39,315 nucleotides of DNA, from contig ONIU01000018.1 of the NCBI GenBank assembly GCA_900317935.1, forward strand, positions 15,996-55,310. The letters run 5' to 3'. Position 1 is the first letter of the stretch. The number at the start of each line of letters is the position of its first letter. Of the stretch, positions 1 to 7,994 are shown piece after piece. This DNA is from an uncultured bacterium. GTDB lineage: Bacteria; Muiribacteriota; Ozemobacteria; Ozemobacterales; Ozemobacteraceae. Both the position numbers and the translations under genes were made by a program. The notes under the pieces are model-generated. The model searched no databases. It saw only the letters and a program-made list of their open reading frames with translations, and was not told the DNA's origin.

Positions 1-93
1 CGATTAACTTTTAAGTTTTCTTCCATATTTTTTAGTTAAAACAAGGTATAAATAGGACTAACTCATTAATTAAAATTATGATAACATTTCATT

Positions 94-621
94 ATGAATA
101 AAGTAAATAGCTACAAGAATAGAATTTTTCTGCTCACAGGTTTTATGGCTTCTGGGAAAAGTTTTACAGGAAGAAAAGCAGCCGATGAATTAAACTGCGA
201 TTTTATTGATTTGGATGAACAGATAGAAACCCAAGAATTCTGTTCTATTGCAGAAATATTTGAAGAAAAAGGCGAAGAGTATTTTAGAGCCTTAGAAACA
301 GAAGTCTTTTCAAATATTATAGCTAGTAGAAAAACTGTTAGTATTATAGCGGCTGGCGGCGGTTTCCCTTTAAAAAAAGAGAATCAGAAACTAATGAATG
401 AAGTTTCTGTTGTATTTATTAATACTGACTTTGATATTATTCTATCAAGATTAAATAACAGTGGGAAAGTAAGTAGACCATTACTAAAAAATAAAAAAGA
501 TGAAGAAATAAAAAAACTTTACGAAAAGCGTTTAAGTGTATATAAATCTACTGCAGATTATATAGTCGAAACTGAAAACGAATTAATTGCATTAATACGT
601 AAATTGGCAAAGGCGGCATAA
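94..621 (+). CDS. aroK: Shikimate kinase
   Basis: Phosphorylates the 3-OH of shikimate with ATP in the cytoplasmic chorismate pathway. The 175 residues match the family's usual length. Visible motifs are the Walker A loop GFMASGKS (16-23), the shikimate-binding DLD (39-41), FRALE with R65, the GGG substrate loop (88-90) and the LID arginine in SRPLL (R128). The start is the only ATG that leaves the P-loop strand intact. It lies one base upstream of mazG, so the two are probably co-transcribed. No convincing promoter is seen in bases 1-93. No other aro gene is nearby. The assignment rests on all active-site motifs being present in order. Confidence 0.95.
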   Translation: MNKVNSYKNRIFLLTGFMASGKSFTGRKAADELNCDFIDLDEQIETQEFCSIAEIFEEKGEEYFRALETEVFSNIIASRKTVSIIAAGGGFPLKKENQKLMNEVSVVFINTDFDIILSRLNNSGKVSRPLLKNKKDEEIKKLYEKRLSVYKSTADYIVETENELIALIRKLAKAA

Positions 622-622
622 A

Positions 623-1423
623 ATGAATAATAATGAAAATATAAGCAAAGAGTATCTAAGACTAATAGAAATCATGAGAATCCTTCGTTCCCCTGAAGGT
701 TGTTCTTGGGATAGAAAACAGAGCATTGAAACTATGCCAAAGCATATCAGCGGTGAAGCTGCAGAGGTTGTTGAAGCTTTAAAGGCTGGTGACATGCTTC
801 ATATAAAGGAAGAACTAGGCGATTTATTGATGACTATAGTTATGACTGCCCAGATTGCAGATGAAAAAGGCACTTTTGATATGGCTGACGTGGCTCATGA
901 TATTTGCGAAAAGCTTATTTTGAGGCATCCTCATGTATTCGGAGAAGGCAAGAATACAATTACCCCAGATCAGGTTATGGATTTGTGGGGCAAGATAAAA
1001 ACAAAAGAAAAGGCAGAAAAGGGTCGTTTAACTTATAAAATGCATGATGCTGAAGGTTTTAAATCAGCTATTTCTGCTATAGTTAAGATACAGTCTATTG
1101 CTTCTGAAGTTGGTTTTGACTGGCCCGATGCAGTATCAGCACTACCAAAGGTTCCTGAAGAAGTAAAAGAGATTGAAGAAGCTTTGAAATCCAATAACAA
1201 AGAAAGAATTGAAGAAGAAATAGGCGATTTGTTGTTTGCTTCGCTAAATGTTGCAAGATTAGCTGGCGTTGATGCTGAAAAATGTCTAAGAGCTGCTGGA
1301 AATAAATTTATAACCAGATTTGATACTGTTGAAAAAATGGCAGAAGCTGATGGTGGTTTTGAAGGAAAGAGTCTAGAACAGCTTGATGTCTACTGGAATA
1401 AAGCCAAGAAAGCTGAGAAATGA
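623..1423 (+). CDS. mazG: MazG nucleoside triphosphate pyrophosphohydrolase
   Basis: Hydrolyses (d)NTPs to monophosphate and pyrophosphate, acting as a house-cleaning enzyme. At 266 residues it is close to E. coli MazG and has the same two-domain layout. The first MazG domain covers about 10-115, with GEAAEVVEAL and EELGDLL giving the EExxE/ExxD metal site. The second covers about 145-250, with EVKEIEEAL and EEEIGDLLFA repeating the pattern. The linker carries the usual LxxHPHVFGE-like stretch. The start ATG follows the aroK stop by one base, so translation is probably coupled. No terminator is visible after the stop. Confidence 0.93.
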   Translation: MNNNENISKEYLRLIEIMRILRSPEGCSWDRKQSIETMPKHISGEAAEVVEALKAGDMLHIKEELGDLLMTIVMTAQIADEKGTFDMADVAHDICEKLILRHPHVFGEGKNTITPDQVMDLWGKIKTKEKAEKGRLTYKMHDAEGFKSAISAIVKIQSIASEVGFDWPDAVSALPKVPEEVKEIEEALKSNNKERIEEEIGDLLFASLNVARLAGVDAEKCLRAAGNKFITRFDTVEKMAEADGGFEGKSLEQLDVYWNKAKKAEK

Positions 1424-1521
1424 GGATTAGGAAGGAGAGACGATGAAAGTGGTTGGTGGTTGGTTGTAACTAGGGTCACATGTATTGAGAGGGATATAAT
1501 AAATAGTATCATAAAAATAAA

Positions 1522-1550
1522 TTGCATTATTGTTTGATATTAAGTAATAT
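1522..1550 (+). promoter_or_regulatory. Putative sigma70-type promoter upstream of exbB
   Basis: TTGCAT (1522-1527), a 17-base spacer and TAATAT (1545-1550) lie 27 bases before the exbB start, in a 154-base AT-rich gap. The -35 matches the consensus at 5 of 6 positions and the -10 at 4 of 6. It was read by eye. In AT-rich DNA such matches occur by chance, so confidence is modest. Confidence 0.35.
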
Positions 1551-1577
1551 TATTTGCTACTAAGTGACTAATGCAAA

Positions 1578-2174
1578 ATGGATAATATAATTAATAATAT
1601 AGCAAGTATGTGGCAATCATTTATTAGCTTTCTAAATGCGGGTGGGGTGATAATGTATATCCTCACCTGTATTGGTGTAATTATATGTTTTTTCGGAATT
1701 TATCAAATTGTTTGGCTATCAAGATTGTCGTTAGACCCTGAAAAGTTTTCGGATCACGGTGTACATCTCTGGGCAAAAAAAGCTTTGGCTATGGCTTCTT
1801 CAAGAAAAGGCTTAGATGGACTTTCTTTAATGGATTCCTTAGAAGTCTGTTTCTCAAGAATGGAAAGTTCCATGACCTGGAGGGTACCCGAAATAAGATT
1901 TTTGGCACAGATTAGTACCCTAATAGGTTTCTTAGGTACAGTAACAGGTATGGTAAAGGTATTTAATACTGTTGCAAAGCTTGGTAAAGTTCTTCCTGGA
2001 GATTTAGCCGGCGGAATTCACGAAGCCTTGTTTACTACTGTTTATGGCTTAGTATTAGCGCTAATAGCCTGGTTCTTTGCTCATCTTATAGAAATGCTAG
2101 TTAATAAACATATGAGAAGTCTTGAAGTGTTAATATTTTCTGAATTAGAAAATAGCGATAAAAATAAGAAATAA
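1578..2174 (+). CDS. exbB: MotA/TolQ/ExbB proton channel family protein
   Basis: Inner-membrane proton channel subunit that energises a TonB- or TolA-like protein. The 198 residues show a first membrane segment at about 20-48. A cytoplasmic region follows, and then the family signature from IRFLAQISTLIGFLGTVTGM (about 106-125) through GGIHEALFTTVYGLVLAL in a second pair of membrane segments. The MEsSMTWRVPEIRFLA stretch is typical of ExbB/TolQ. The exbD gene starts three bases after the stop. The sequence alone does not decide between ExbB (TonB system) and TolQ (Tol-Pal). The third gene's TonB-like C-terminus favours ExbB, and no pal or tolB is present. Confidence 0.85.
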   Translation: MDNIINNIASMWQSFISFLNAGGVIMYILTCIGVIICFFGIYQIVWLSRLSLDPEKFSDHGVHLWAKKALAMASSRKGLDGLSLMDSLEVCFSRMESSMTWRVPEIRFLAQISTLIGFLGTVTGMVKVFNTVAKLGKVLPGDLAGGIHEALFTTVYGLVLALIAWFFAHLIEMLVNKHMRSLEVLIFSELENSDKNKK

Positions 2175-2177
2175 GTT

Positions 2178-2600
2178 ATGAGTTTCAGACGTAAAAAAGT
2201 AAAAGAAAACTTTTCTCTGGATATGACAACCTGTTCAGATATAATTTTTACTCTTTTGCTTTTTTATATTTTGAGTCAGAATTTTTTGCCGCAGACAACA
2301 TTAGATTTGCCAGAAACTGTTTCTACTGAACAGACAGAAACTCATGAACAGATAAAGGTAGAAATAGAAGAATCCGGTAAGCTTTTATGGAACGAAGAAG
2401 TTTTCGAAGAAGAAGCCCTGGTTAACAGGATAGTAGAGGTTTCTTTAAAACAGGACAATACTAGTATTATGATTTTTGCACATAAAAAATCTCCTGCTGG
2501 AGTTTGTATTGAACTTTTAGATAAGCTTAGAAATGCTGGTATAAAGAATGTTATTTTTGCTGGTGCACCACCTAAGCGAGCAGAATTAAAAAATGAATAG
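2178..2600 (+). CDS. exbD: ExbD/TolR family biopolymer transport protein
   Basis: Partner of the ExbB channel, with a single membrane segment and a periplasmic domain. The 140 residues begin with a short basic cytoplasmic tail, FRRKKVKENF. The segment SDIIFTLLLFYILSQNF (about 20-36) follows, with D21 at the position of the conserved channel aspartate that carries protons. The periplasmic part ends in the expected alpha/beta fold (IMIFAHKKSPAGVCIELLDK, AGIKNVIFAG). It sits between the ExbB gene and the TonB-like gene and overlaps the latter by eight bases, indicating translational coupling. Confidence 0.87.
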   Translation: MSFRRKKVKENFSLDMTTCSDIIFTLLLFYILSQNFLPQTTLDLPETVSTEQTETHEQIKVEIEESGKLLWNEEVFEEEALVNRIVEVSLKQDNTSIMIFAHKKSPAGVCIELLDKLRNAGIKNVIFAGAPPKRAELKNE

Positions 2601-3411
2601 TGAAGCTATAAATATAAAAACTCAGCATAGTTTTTTCTATCTAGTTCTTAGTTTTCTTATTCAGTTTTGTATTGGTGCTTCGATATGGACTCTCTGTAAC
2701 AGTATTAACACTGAGAGATTAGAAAAAAAACTGAATGTTTCGTTGATAATACCAGAAGATGAGCACAAAGAACAAATAATAAAGCAGGAAATAATTCATT
2801 TGCCAGAAATAGAAGAAAATGAGATAAATCCTGTAGAGATGAGCATTGATGAGATTATTCCTGTTGATCCTTTTGAACAGCCAAGAATAATGGAAATGCC
2901 TGAAATACCAAAAGAAAAACCACTTCCTAAGAAAGAAAAGAAACAGATAAGAAAAGAAGCACCTAAAATAATAGAACCTAAAAAAGAAGAAAAACCTTTG
3001 GTAGAACAACCGAAAACAGAAATTGTTAAGCCTGTTGAGTCTGTAAGTGTACAAACTCCTCTTCCCGTAAAAGAGGAAAAACAGGCTCAGACAGTTGTAT
3101 CTAAGCCCATTTTAACTAAAGCTCAGGTTAATGAAAACTCAAAATATCTTGCTAAAGTAATGAAGATTTTTGAAAAGAATAAGGTTTATCCGTCAGATGC
3201 TAGAGTTAGGCATGTTGAAGGGAAAATAGTCGTTTCTTTTTGCATAGATAAAAATGGGAAAACAAGCAGTATAAAGGCAAAAACAGCTAATCCTAAGATT
3301 CTAGTTGATGCTGCTGTTGACTTAGTAAAGAAATCCAAACTTCCGCCACCTCCTGCTCATTGGGACGTTTCTGCTCATATTGAGTTGCCTATAACTTATA
3401 AACTTAGATGA
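2593..3411 (+). CDS. TonB-like energy transducer
   Basis: Probably transmits the energy of the ExbB/ExbD channel across the periplasm to outer-membrane receptors. The 272 residues have a short N-terminal tail, one membrane anchor (about 12-34, LVLSFLIQFCIGASIWTL), and a long Pro/Lys/Glu-rich spacer (about 55-165). The C-terminal domain (about 185-272) contains YPSDARVRHVEGKIVVSF and KKSKLPPPPAHW, typical of TonB and TolA C-termini. The gene overlaps exbD by eight bases and ends the operon. The last base of its TGA stop is the first base of a 7-bp tandem array. TolA is the alternative identity. Confidence 0.8.
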   Translation: MNSEAINIKTQHSFFYLVLSFLIQFCIGASIWTLCNSINTERLEKKLNVSLIIPEDEHKEQIIKQEIIHLPEIEENEINPVEMSIDEIIPVDPFEQPRIMEMPEIPKEKPLPKKEKKQIRKEAPKIIEPKKEEKPLVEQPKTEIVKPVESVSVQTPLPVKEEKQAQTVVSKPILTKAQVNENSKYLAKVMKIFEKNKVYPSDARVRHVEGKIVVSFCIDKNGKTSSIKAKTANPKILVDAAVDLVKKSKLPPPPAHWDVSAHIELPITYKLR

Positions 3412-3536
3412 AGATATAAGTTACAAGTTACAAGTTACAAGACGCAAGATTTAAGATACAAGATTTGAGATATAAGATCCAAGATCCAAGATATAAGATA
3501 TAAGATTCAAGATTCAAGATTTAAGATTTAAGATAA
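3411..3536 (+). repeat. 18-unit 7-bp tandem array (AAGNNNN)
   Basis: Eighteen consecutive heptamers run without a phase break from the last base of the TonB-like gene's stop codon. In order they are aagatat, aagttac x3, aagacgc, aagattt, aagatac, aagattt, gagatat, aagatcc x2, aagatat x2, aagattc x2, aagattt x2 and aagataa. The AAG core is almost invariant and the last bases vary, often in identical neighbouring pairs. It is not coding on either strand and has no spacer structure, so it is not a CRISPR array. The remaining gap to 3629 holds only the promoter of the next gene. Confidence 0.9.
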
Positions 3537-3594
3537 CAAATGTGCATATTAGAAGTTAAAGTTGTTAAAAAAATCGAGTTGGTTGTGATATATC

Positions 3595-3623
3595 TTGATT
3601 TTATCTGCAGTAATTTATAAAAT
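3595..3623 (+). promoter_or_regulatory. Promoter placed for a leaderless DUF456 transcript
   Basis: TTGATT (3595-3600), a 17-base spacer and TAAAAT (3618-3623) are followed by only six bases before the ATG at 3630. Transcription would normally start 6-8 bases past the -10 element, on or next to the start codon. No Shine-Dalgarno sequence is present, which fits a leaderless message. Confidence 0.5.
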
Positions 3624-3629
3624 TTATCT

Positions 3630-4115
3630 ATGCAATACCTTACTTATTTTCTTGTTTTAATAGCTGTTATTCTTTTGAATATAACTGGCTTTGTCGGTTC
3701 TATTACTCCGGCAATTCCTGGACCGCCTCTTTGTCTTATTGCTATGACAATAGTTTACTTCTTTTTCCCAGGAAGTGTTTCTACAACTCTGTTAATCGTT
3801 ATGTTGGTTCTTTGTCTTATTGCTGCGACCATAGATTATTTTGCTCCAATGCTGGTTACAAAGCTTGGCGGTGGTTCGAAGCATGCTATGGTAGGTTCAA
3901 CAATAGGAATAATAGTCGGTTTGTTTTTCCCACCTTGGGGAATTATATTAATTCCGTTTGTTGGTGCTTTTGTAGGAGAACTGATAGCAAATTTTAAAAT
4001 AGGGAAAGCTCTGAAAGTAGCTTTTTTATCTTTTTTGTCTTTCATGCTTACCGTAGGTTTTAAATTAATTCTTTGTTCTATAATAGCCTTCTTTTCGATA
4101 AAAGCATGTTTTTAA
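3630..4115 (+). CDS. DUF456 family small membrane protein
   Basis: The 161-residue, very hydrophobic protein has about four to five membrane segments. Features of the DUF456 family are the early loop PAIPGPPLCLIAM, the central GGGSKHAMVGSTIGIIVG and the PPWGIILIPFVGAFVGEL stretch with small residues packed in helices. The family has no defined biochemical function. The start is the ATG six bases after a promoter-like -10, so the message may be leaderless. It lies between a tandem array and a TPR gene. A weak hairpin with a T-run follows the stop. Family assignment is from recalled sequence pattern. Confidence 0.75.
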   Translation: MQYLTYFLVLIAVILLNITGFVGSITPAIPGPPLCLIAMTIVYFFFPGSVSTTLLIVMLVLCLIAATIDYFAPMLVTKLGGGSKHAMVGSTIGIIVGLFFPPWGIILIPFVGAFVGELIANFKIGKALKVAFLSFLSFMLTVGFKLILCSIIAFFSIKACF

Positions 4116-4124
4116 AATAAAAGT

Positions 4125-4145
4125 AATCCTGATATGGATTTTTTT
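4125..4145 (+). terminator. Weak rho-independent terminator candidate
   Basis: A 5-bp stem AATCC/GGATT (4125-4129 with 4136-4140) has a six-base loop and runs into TTTTT. It lies ten bases after the DUF456 stop. The short, AT-containing stem makes it a weak call. Confidence 0.35.
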
Positions 4146-4203
4146 ATTGATTTGTGGTAATGTAGCAACTCGAAAAAAATTTTTTTATGCCGATATATTT
4201 CTT

Positions 4204-4536
4204 ATGACAGAAACCTATTGGATTAAAAAACAGAGTCAAGATCTTTTTGATAAGGCGTTAGAACTGGAATCAGAAGGCAAAACTGATGAAGCAGTTGTTT
4301 CTTATCAGGAGTCTTTGAGAGTAAATCCAAAAAACTCTCAGGCTTTATACAATCTTGGGATTGCATATGCAACGTTGAATAAGCTCGATCAGGCTATAAG
4401 CTGTTGGAGAAGAGCTATATGGTTAGAACCAAGATTTCGTGATGAATTAGTTAAAGCCTTTGCAGTTGATGATGAACTCTCAGAAACAGTTATAGGTGAA
4501 GATTATCCAGCCTATATCTATCAAAAAGCAGCTTGA
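4204..4536 (+). CDS. Small TPR-repeat protein
   Basis: The 110-residue protein contains about two tetratricopeptide repeats. One is the region around FDKALELESEGKTDEAVVSY. The second is LYNLGIAYATLNKLDQAISC, followed by WRRAIWLEPRFRDELVKAFA. Such repeats mediate protein-protein contacts, and no enzyme domain is present. I chose the ATG at 4204. The frame is open upstream to a TTG at 4147, but that extension runs through T-rich sequence next to the preceding hairpin and codes for nothing TPR-like. No Shine-Dalgarno sequence is visible, so the start is uncertain. A Cys-rich microprotein gene follows 29 bases downstream. Confidence 0.75.
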   Translation: MTETYWIKKQSQDLFDKALELESEGKTDEAVVSYQESLRVNPKNSQALYNLGIAYATLNKLDQAISCWRRAIWLEPRFRDELVKAFAVDDELSETVIGEDYPAYIYQKAA

Positions 4537-4565
4537 TTATTGAAATTTTTAAAGGAGTATGATTT

Positions 4566-4691
4566 ATGTCATATTGTTGGGAAGTTTATAACAACTCTAA
4601 GTGTGAAACTTGTAAACATTATATTGCTTATTTAAATGGAACCTTGAAATTAGAAGAAGTTAAAGACGTAGTTGTTGTAGACGAAGACTAA
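4566..4691 (+). CDS. 41-residue cysteine-containing microprotein
   Basis: A short gene with a strong ribosome-binding site (AAGGAG at 4552-4557, eight bases before the ATG) and a perfect terminator 17 bases past its stop. It encodes 41 residues beginning MSYCWEVYNN and ending in an acidic VVVVDED. The cysteines are C4, C13 and C16, in the context CWE...KCETCKHY. This CWE-then-CxxC spacing resembles the small two-CW-type metal-binding domains found alone or fused to signalling proteins. I can support only a probable Zn- or Fe-binding or redox microprotein, not a function. It may be co-transcribed with the TPR gene upstream. Confidence 0.7.
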   Translation: MSYCWEVYNNSKCETCKHYIAYLNGTLKLEEVKDVVVVDED

Positions 4692-4708
4692 TACTGGTTT
4701 TTTAGAAG

Positions 4709-4752
4709 AAAAGAGACAACTGAATTTATTTTTACAGTTGTCTCTTTTTTTT
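4709..4752 (+). terminator. Strong rho-independent terminator
   Basis: A perfect 14-bp stem (4709-4722 paired with 4735-4748, core AGAGACAACTG/CAGTTGTCTCT) has a 12-base AT loop and runs into a T-tract to 4752. It closes the TPR/microprotein transcript. Confidence 0.9.
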
Positions 4753-4815
4753 CTATCAAAATATAGATAGGCTAAGTGGTTGTTTTTAATAGAGAACTAT
4801 GGTAGATTTAAGCAC

Positions 4816-6657
4816 ATGGATGATTTAAAGTTACCGATTTTTTTATTAATTATTATTATTGGTGGTGCAGGTTTTTATTTCTATAATAAATCTCAGAATC
4901 CTGCCCAACCTAAGGTTAAACCAAAAAAAGTAGTTGAAGTTACAGTTTCAGAAGAAGAAAAGGCTGAACAAAAAGCTGAAGCTGACCAAGAAAAGATTAA
5001 AAACGCTAAAAAATCATTTGGTAAAGAAGATTATTCCAAAACTCTTGAATTTCTTTCTGGCTTAGAAGATAAGGAAGATTATGATACTCAGCGTATGTTT
5101 GCTTATTGTTATTCTTCAAAAAAGGAATATGATAGAGCGATAATTTCTTTTGAAAAAGTATTAAAGATAAAAAAAGTTCCTGCTGATGGTTATTCTCTAG
5201 CTTATTTATATGAAGTAACAGGTAGATCAAGTGCTGCAGCTAGCCTTTATACAGATTTATCTGAACAGGAATTGCCTCCTAATCTTAGAAAAGCAGTTTA
5301 TGAAGGTATTGCCCGAGTATCTTCTTTTATTCCAAATAACAGCAAACTTGAAGATTATTTGGAAAAACTGCTTAAAGAATGGCCTGACTCAAAGGATGGC
5401 GTTATAAATCTTATAAAGAATAAAAAACAGAATAATTCTTTTAAGGCTATAGATAACATTGCTGATTCTGTTAATAAATATTTCAGCAAAGATTATGCTT
5501 GTAATTATGAGTTGGCTCAATTATATGAAACAGCTGGGAATTATAATCAAGCTGTTAATTACTATAAAAAGTGCATTAAAATAGATTCCAAAAATTATAC
5601 GCCCTTTTTGGACTGTTATAAGAATTTAATGAAATTGAACAAAGAAGAATCAGCTGTAAAAGCTTTAGAGTATTTTCTTGAAAGTGGTCAGATTTATACC
5701 TCTCTTTTCTTTGAAGCTTCAAAAACAGCACATAAAGTTAAGCAATATAGACAGGCATTCAGGTTATATTTATCTGCTGCTGTTTCCGATCCTAAAATTC
5801 AAGGTTTAGATGATGGTGGATTAGTTTCGGATATCGAAAAAATTATTAGAGATAAGGGCAATGAGATAGAAAAGGTTTTTGTAAACGCCTTTATTTGTTA
5901 TCTTAATGGCGACTATAAATATGCTATTTCTGAAATAAACAGAGTAAAAAGTGAATTAGATAATTCTGTTTATAAGAATGATTATAAGCTTGTTTTAAAA
6001 GGCTGTGAAAGATTGGCGAATATTGATAAAAAACGAGATGATGATATAAAAGCTTATGAAGATTATTTAAAAGCTGAAGAAGAAGCCAAAAAGAAGGCGG
6101 CAGAAGCTGCTGCTACAACTGTTAATAGCGAGTTAAAGGGCTATTCGGATAAGGAACTGAAGGATAGAGCTTTGAAGAGTATTTCGAATTTCAATATCCA
6201 ATTAGAAACAGCTTCAGAGTTTATGAAAAGAGGAAATATTTCCGAAGCTAAAATATATTATAGAAATGCTTGTGACATTAACAGGAAGTCTCATATTCCA
6301 TTCTATGAATTAGCAAAGATTTCAATGTTAGAAAATAATAATGATTTAGCTAAGAAGAATATTGAAATTGCGTTAAAAAATAATCCAGAAGATACAGAAA
6401 GTTTAGCTTTAGCTTCTACTGTTTATTATAATTGTAATGATATTCCTAAAGCAGTCGAGTATTCAGAAAAGGTATTAAAAAAATCCCCGAATAATACTTC
6501 TGCAAGAATAATACGTGCAAAAGTATTCATGTCTAATAAAGAGTTTGATAAAGCTAATGAAGAAATTGATAAAGCTTTATCTTTCGAAAAAACAAATATG
6601 ATGCGTGCAGAGTTGTTGCGCTTTAAACGTTTGATTAAAGAGCAAAAAGGAAATTAA
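4816..6657 (+). CDS. Membrane-anchored TPR-repeat protein
   Basis: The 613-residue protein has one N-terminal membrane anchor (LPIFLLIIIIGGAGFYFY, about 6-23) and then a Lys/Glu-rich stalk. Two blocks of tetratricopeptide repeats follow, about 50-340 and 470-600, separated by a charged helical stretch (DDIKAYEDYLKAEEEAKKKA). Clear TPR units include CNYELAQLYETAGNYNQAVN and the final DIPKAVEYSEKVLKKSPNNT. It would face the periplasm as an assembly or scaffold protein. I chose the ATG at 4816. A TTG at 4780 is in frame but would put polar residues before the anchor. The gene follows a strong terminator, so it needs its own promoter, which I could not identify. Confidence 0.8.
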   Translation: MDDLKLPIFLLIIIIGGAGFYFYNKSQNPAQPKVKPKKVVEVTVSEEEKAEQKAEADQEKIKNAKKSFGKEDYSKTLEFLSGLEDKEDYDTQRMFAYCYSSKKEYDRAIISFEKVLKIKKVPADGYSLAYLYEVTGRSSAAASLYTDLSEQELPPNLRKAVYEGIARVSSFIPNNSKLEDYLEKLLKEWPDSKDGVINLIKNKKQNNSFKAIDNIADSVNKYFSKDYACNYELAQLYETAGNYNQAVNYYKKCIKIDSKNYTPFLDCYKNLMKLNKEESAVKALEYFLESGQIYTSLFFEASKTAHKVKQYRQAFRLYLSAAVSDPKIQGLDDGGLVSDIEKIIRDKGNEIEKVFVNAFICYLNGDYKYAISEINRVKSELDNSVYKNDYKLVLKGCERLANIDKKRDDDIKAYEDYLKAEEEAKKKAAEAAATTVNSELKGYSDKELKDRALKSISNFNIQLETASEFMKRGNISEAKIYYRNACDINRKSHIPFYELAKISMLENNNDLAKKNIEIALKNNPEDTESLALASTVYYNCNDIPKAVEYSEKVLKKSPNNTSARIIRAKVFMSNKEFDKANEEIDKALSFEKTNMMRAELLRFKRLIKEQKGN

Positions 6658-6658
6658 A

Positions 6659-6689
6659 TTGGTACAAAATCTATTTGTTGTGTTATAAT
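6659..6689 (+). promoter_or_regulatory. Putative promoter of the exported-protein pair
   Basis: TTGGTA (6659-6664) and a perfect TATAAT (6684-6689) are separated by 19 bases, longer than the optimum. The leader is about 35 bases, and the gene has a purine-rich ribosome-binding site AGGGGGAG (6720-6727) just before ATG 6731. Confidence 0.4.
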
Positions 6690-6730
6690 TAAAAAAAGTG
6701 TTTGAATTATAATATATTTAGGGGGAGTTT

Positions 6731-7969
6731 ATGAATAATAAGGTTTTGGTTATTCTTTGTTCTTTAGCTGTGCTTACATCTTGCAGTATTTATGCTCAAG
6801 AAAGCAATGGAAATACTCAAAACAAAAATCTTCAGAGCGAAATGGAACTAACTATGCCTGGAGCTGAAGAAGAAGGTTTTAGAGGTACCGATAGTTCATG
6901 CAGAAATTATCTTGAAGATTATACGTATCAGACAGATGAAAATTCATTGATTTATAGTGGTAGCGGAGAAAAAGTCGGAAATAATAACCAACAACTTAGT
7001 GGCAAACCCCAGGTAATTTGGACTATTACTGATGATAACGATCCTAATAATGTTGTTAGTAATCCATCAAATGAAACTTCAAATAAAAGCAATTTTACAA
7101 ATCCTGGATGTTATAAAGTTCATAATTCTGGTTCAAGACAGTTGACTGATGCTGGTGGAGCTGCAAAAGATGGCAGCAAAGATGGAAAGGGAGATACGGG
7201 TGATAACTCTGGTGGAAAAGGTAAGGCAAACGGTATTGCTACTGCAAATCAGACTATTGGCGTAACTGTTCATGATGTTACTGCTCCTGACCTTTGGCTT
7301 GCTTTTGAAGAATGTGTTGGAAATGATTTTGCTTCTTCTGAAGAAGATTTGTCTAATAAAATGGTAGAAAAAATACTAGCTAAAGCAGGTGAACCATTTG
7401 TTACTAAGGATAATTATCAGGATATTGAAGGAACCAGTTATATTTTTGTTGATGAAGGAAAAAGCGCAGATCGCAATAAGATTCCAGAAAATAAAACTGT
7501 AAGATATACACTTTGCGGTAATCTTTTTAATTCAAACGGAACACCAACTCTTAACGGTGAAGTTATTTCTACTAAGGTTCTTGATAAAAGCAACAAGACT
7601 CAACAGGCAGTTGTTGAAGGTGGCAATAAGAACGATGTGTTTAAAGGTGTTTATGTAAGACGTAATGTTCCTTTTATCGCTGTTGTTAGAAGTGTTGATA
7701 ATGGTGATAAACGTAAATCTGTTGGTGCTAAAGAAGCAGATGGTGTCAAATTCGTTATAAAAGATTCAAATGGTACAGAAATTCAGCCTGATGCAAATGG
7801 CGGCTATTTATTCAGAGTTCCAAATTATCCAAGAGAAGATTATAGCGATCAGCCAGATTACTATTTTGAAGCTCAAGCAGAAGATGTTTCCAAGAATCTT
7901 ACCAAAATTAAGGCTCCTCTTTATATAGTTAATACTTCTGCTAGTTTCGAAGGCAGTACAAACAGATAA
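6731..7969 (+). CDS. Exported protein of unknown function, paralogue of its neighbour
   Basis: The 412-residue protein begins with a signal peptide, MNNKVLVILCSLAVLTSC. LTSC at 15-18 reads as a lipobox, so it may be a lipoprotein, but a conventional cut after IYA is also possible. The mature part is acidic and Asn/Gly/Ser-rich, with a low-complexity stretch at about 140-175 (Gly, Lys, Asp). It shares landmarks with the downstream protein in the same order: VHDVTAPD, LCGNLFN and a C-terminal EAQAEDVSKN strand resembling the DxAGN ends of bacterial Ig-like domains. The start is fixed by the AGGGGGAG site. It lies upstream of pilin-like genes, so a surface or pilus-associated role is possible but only inferred. 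Confidence 0.75.
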   Translation: MNNKVLVILCSLAVLTSCSIYAQESNGNTQNKNLQSEMELTMPGAEEEGFRGTDSSCRNYLEDYTYQTDENSLIYSGSGEKVGNNNQQLSGKPQVIWTITDDNDPNNVVSNPSNETSNKSNFTNPGCYKVHNSGSRQLTDAGGAAKDGSKDGKGDTGDNSGGKGKANGIATANQTIGVTVHDVTAPDLWLAFEECVGNDFASSEEDLSNKMVEKILAKAGEPFVTKDNYQDIEGTSYIFVDEGKSADRNKIPENKTVRYTLCGNLFNSNGTPTLNGEVISTKVLDKSNKTQQAVVEGGNKNDVFKGVYVRRNVPFIAVVRSVDNGDKRKSVGAKEADGVKFVIKDSNGTEIQPDANGGYLFRVPNYPREDYSDQPDYYFEAQAEDVSKNLTKIKAPLYIVNTSASFEGSTNR

Positions 7970-7994
7970 TATTGATAAGGGTGATGGTTGAATA

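Noticed and set aside
1443..1469. Possible 8-codon leader peptide (MKVVGGWL) with a good AGGAG site between mazG and exbB.
   Set aside because: Too short to judge; it overlaps the gtggttg heptamer run and lies upstream of the likely exbB promoter. No attenuator hairpin follows.
2719..3054. Minus-strand ORF of 111 residues rich in Phe, Tyr and Arg.
   Set aside because: It is the antisense shadow of the Lys/Glu/Pro-rich spacer of the TonB-like gene.
4147..4203. TTG start extending the small TPR protein by 19 residues.
   Set aside because: The extension codes for a low-complexity stretch next to a possible terminator, has no ribosome-binding site, and adds no TPR sequence.
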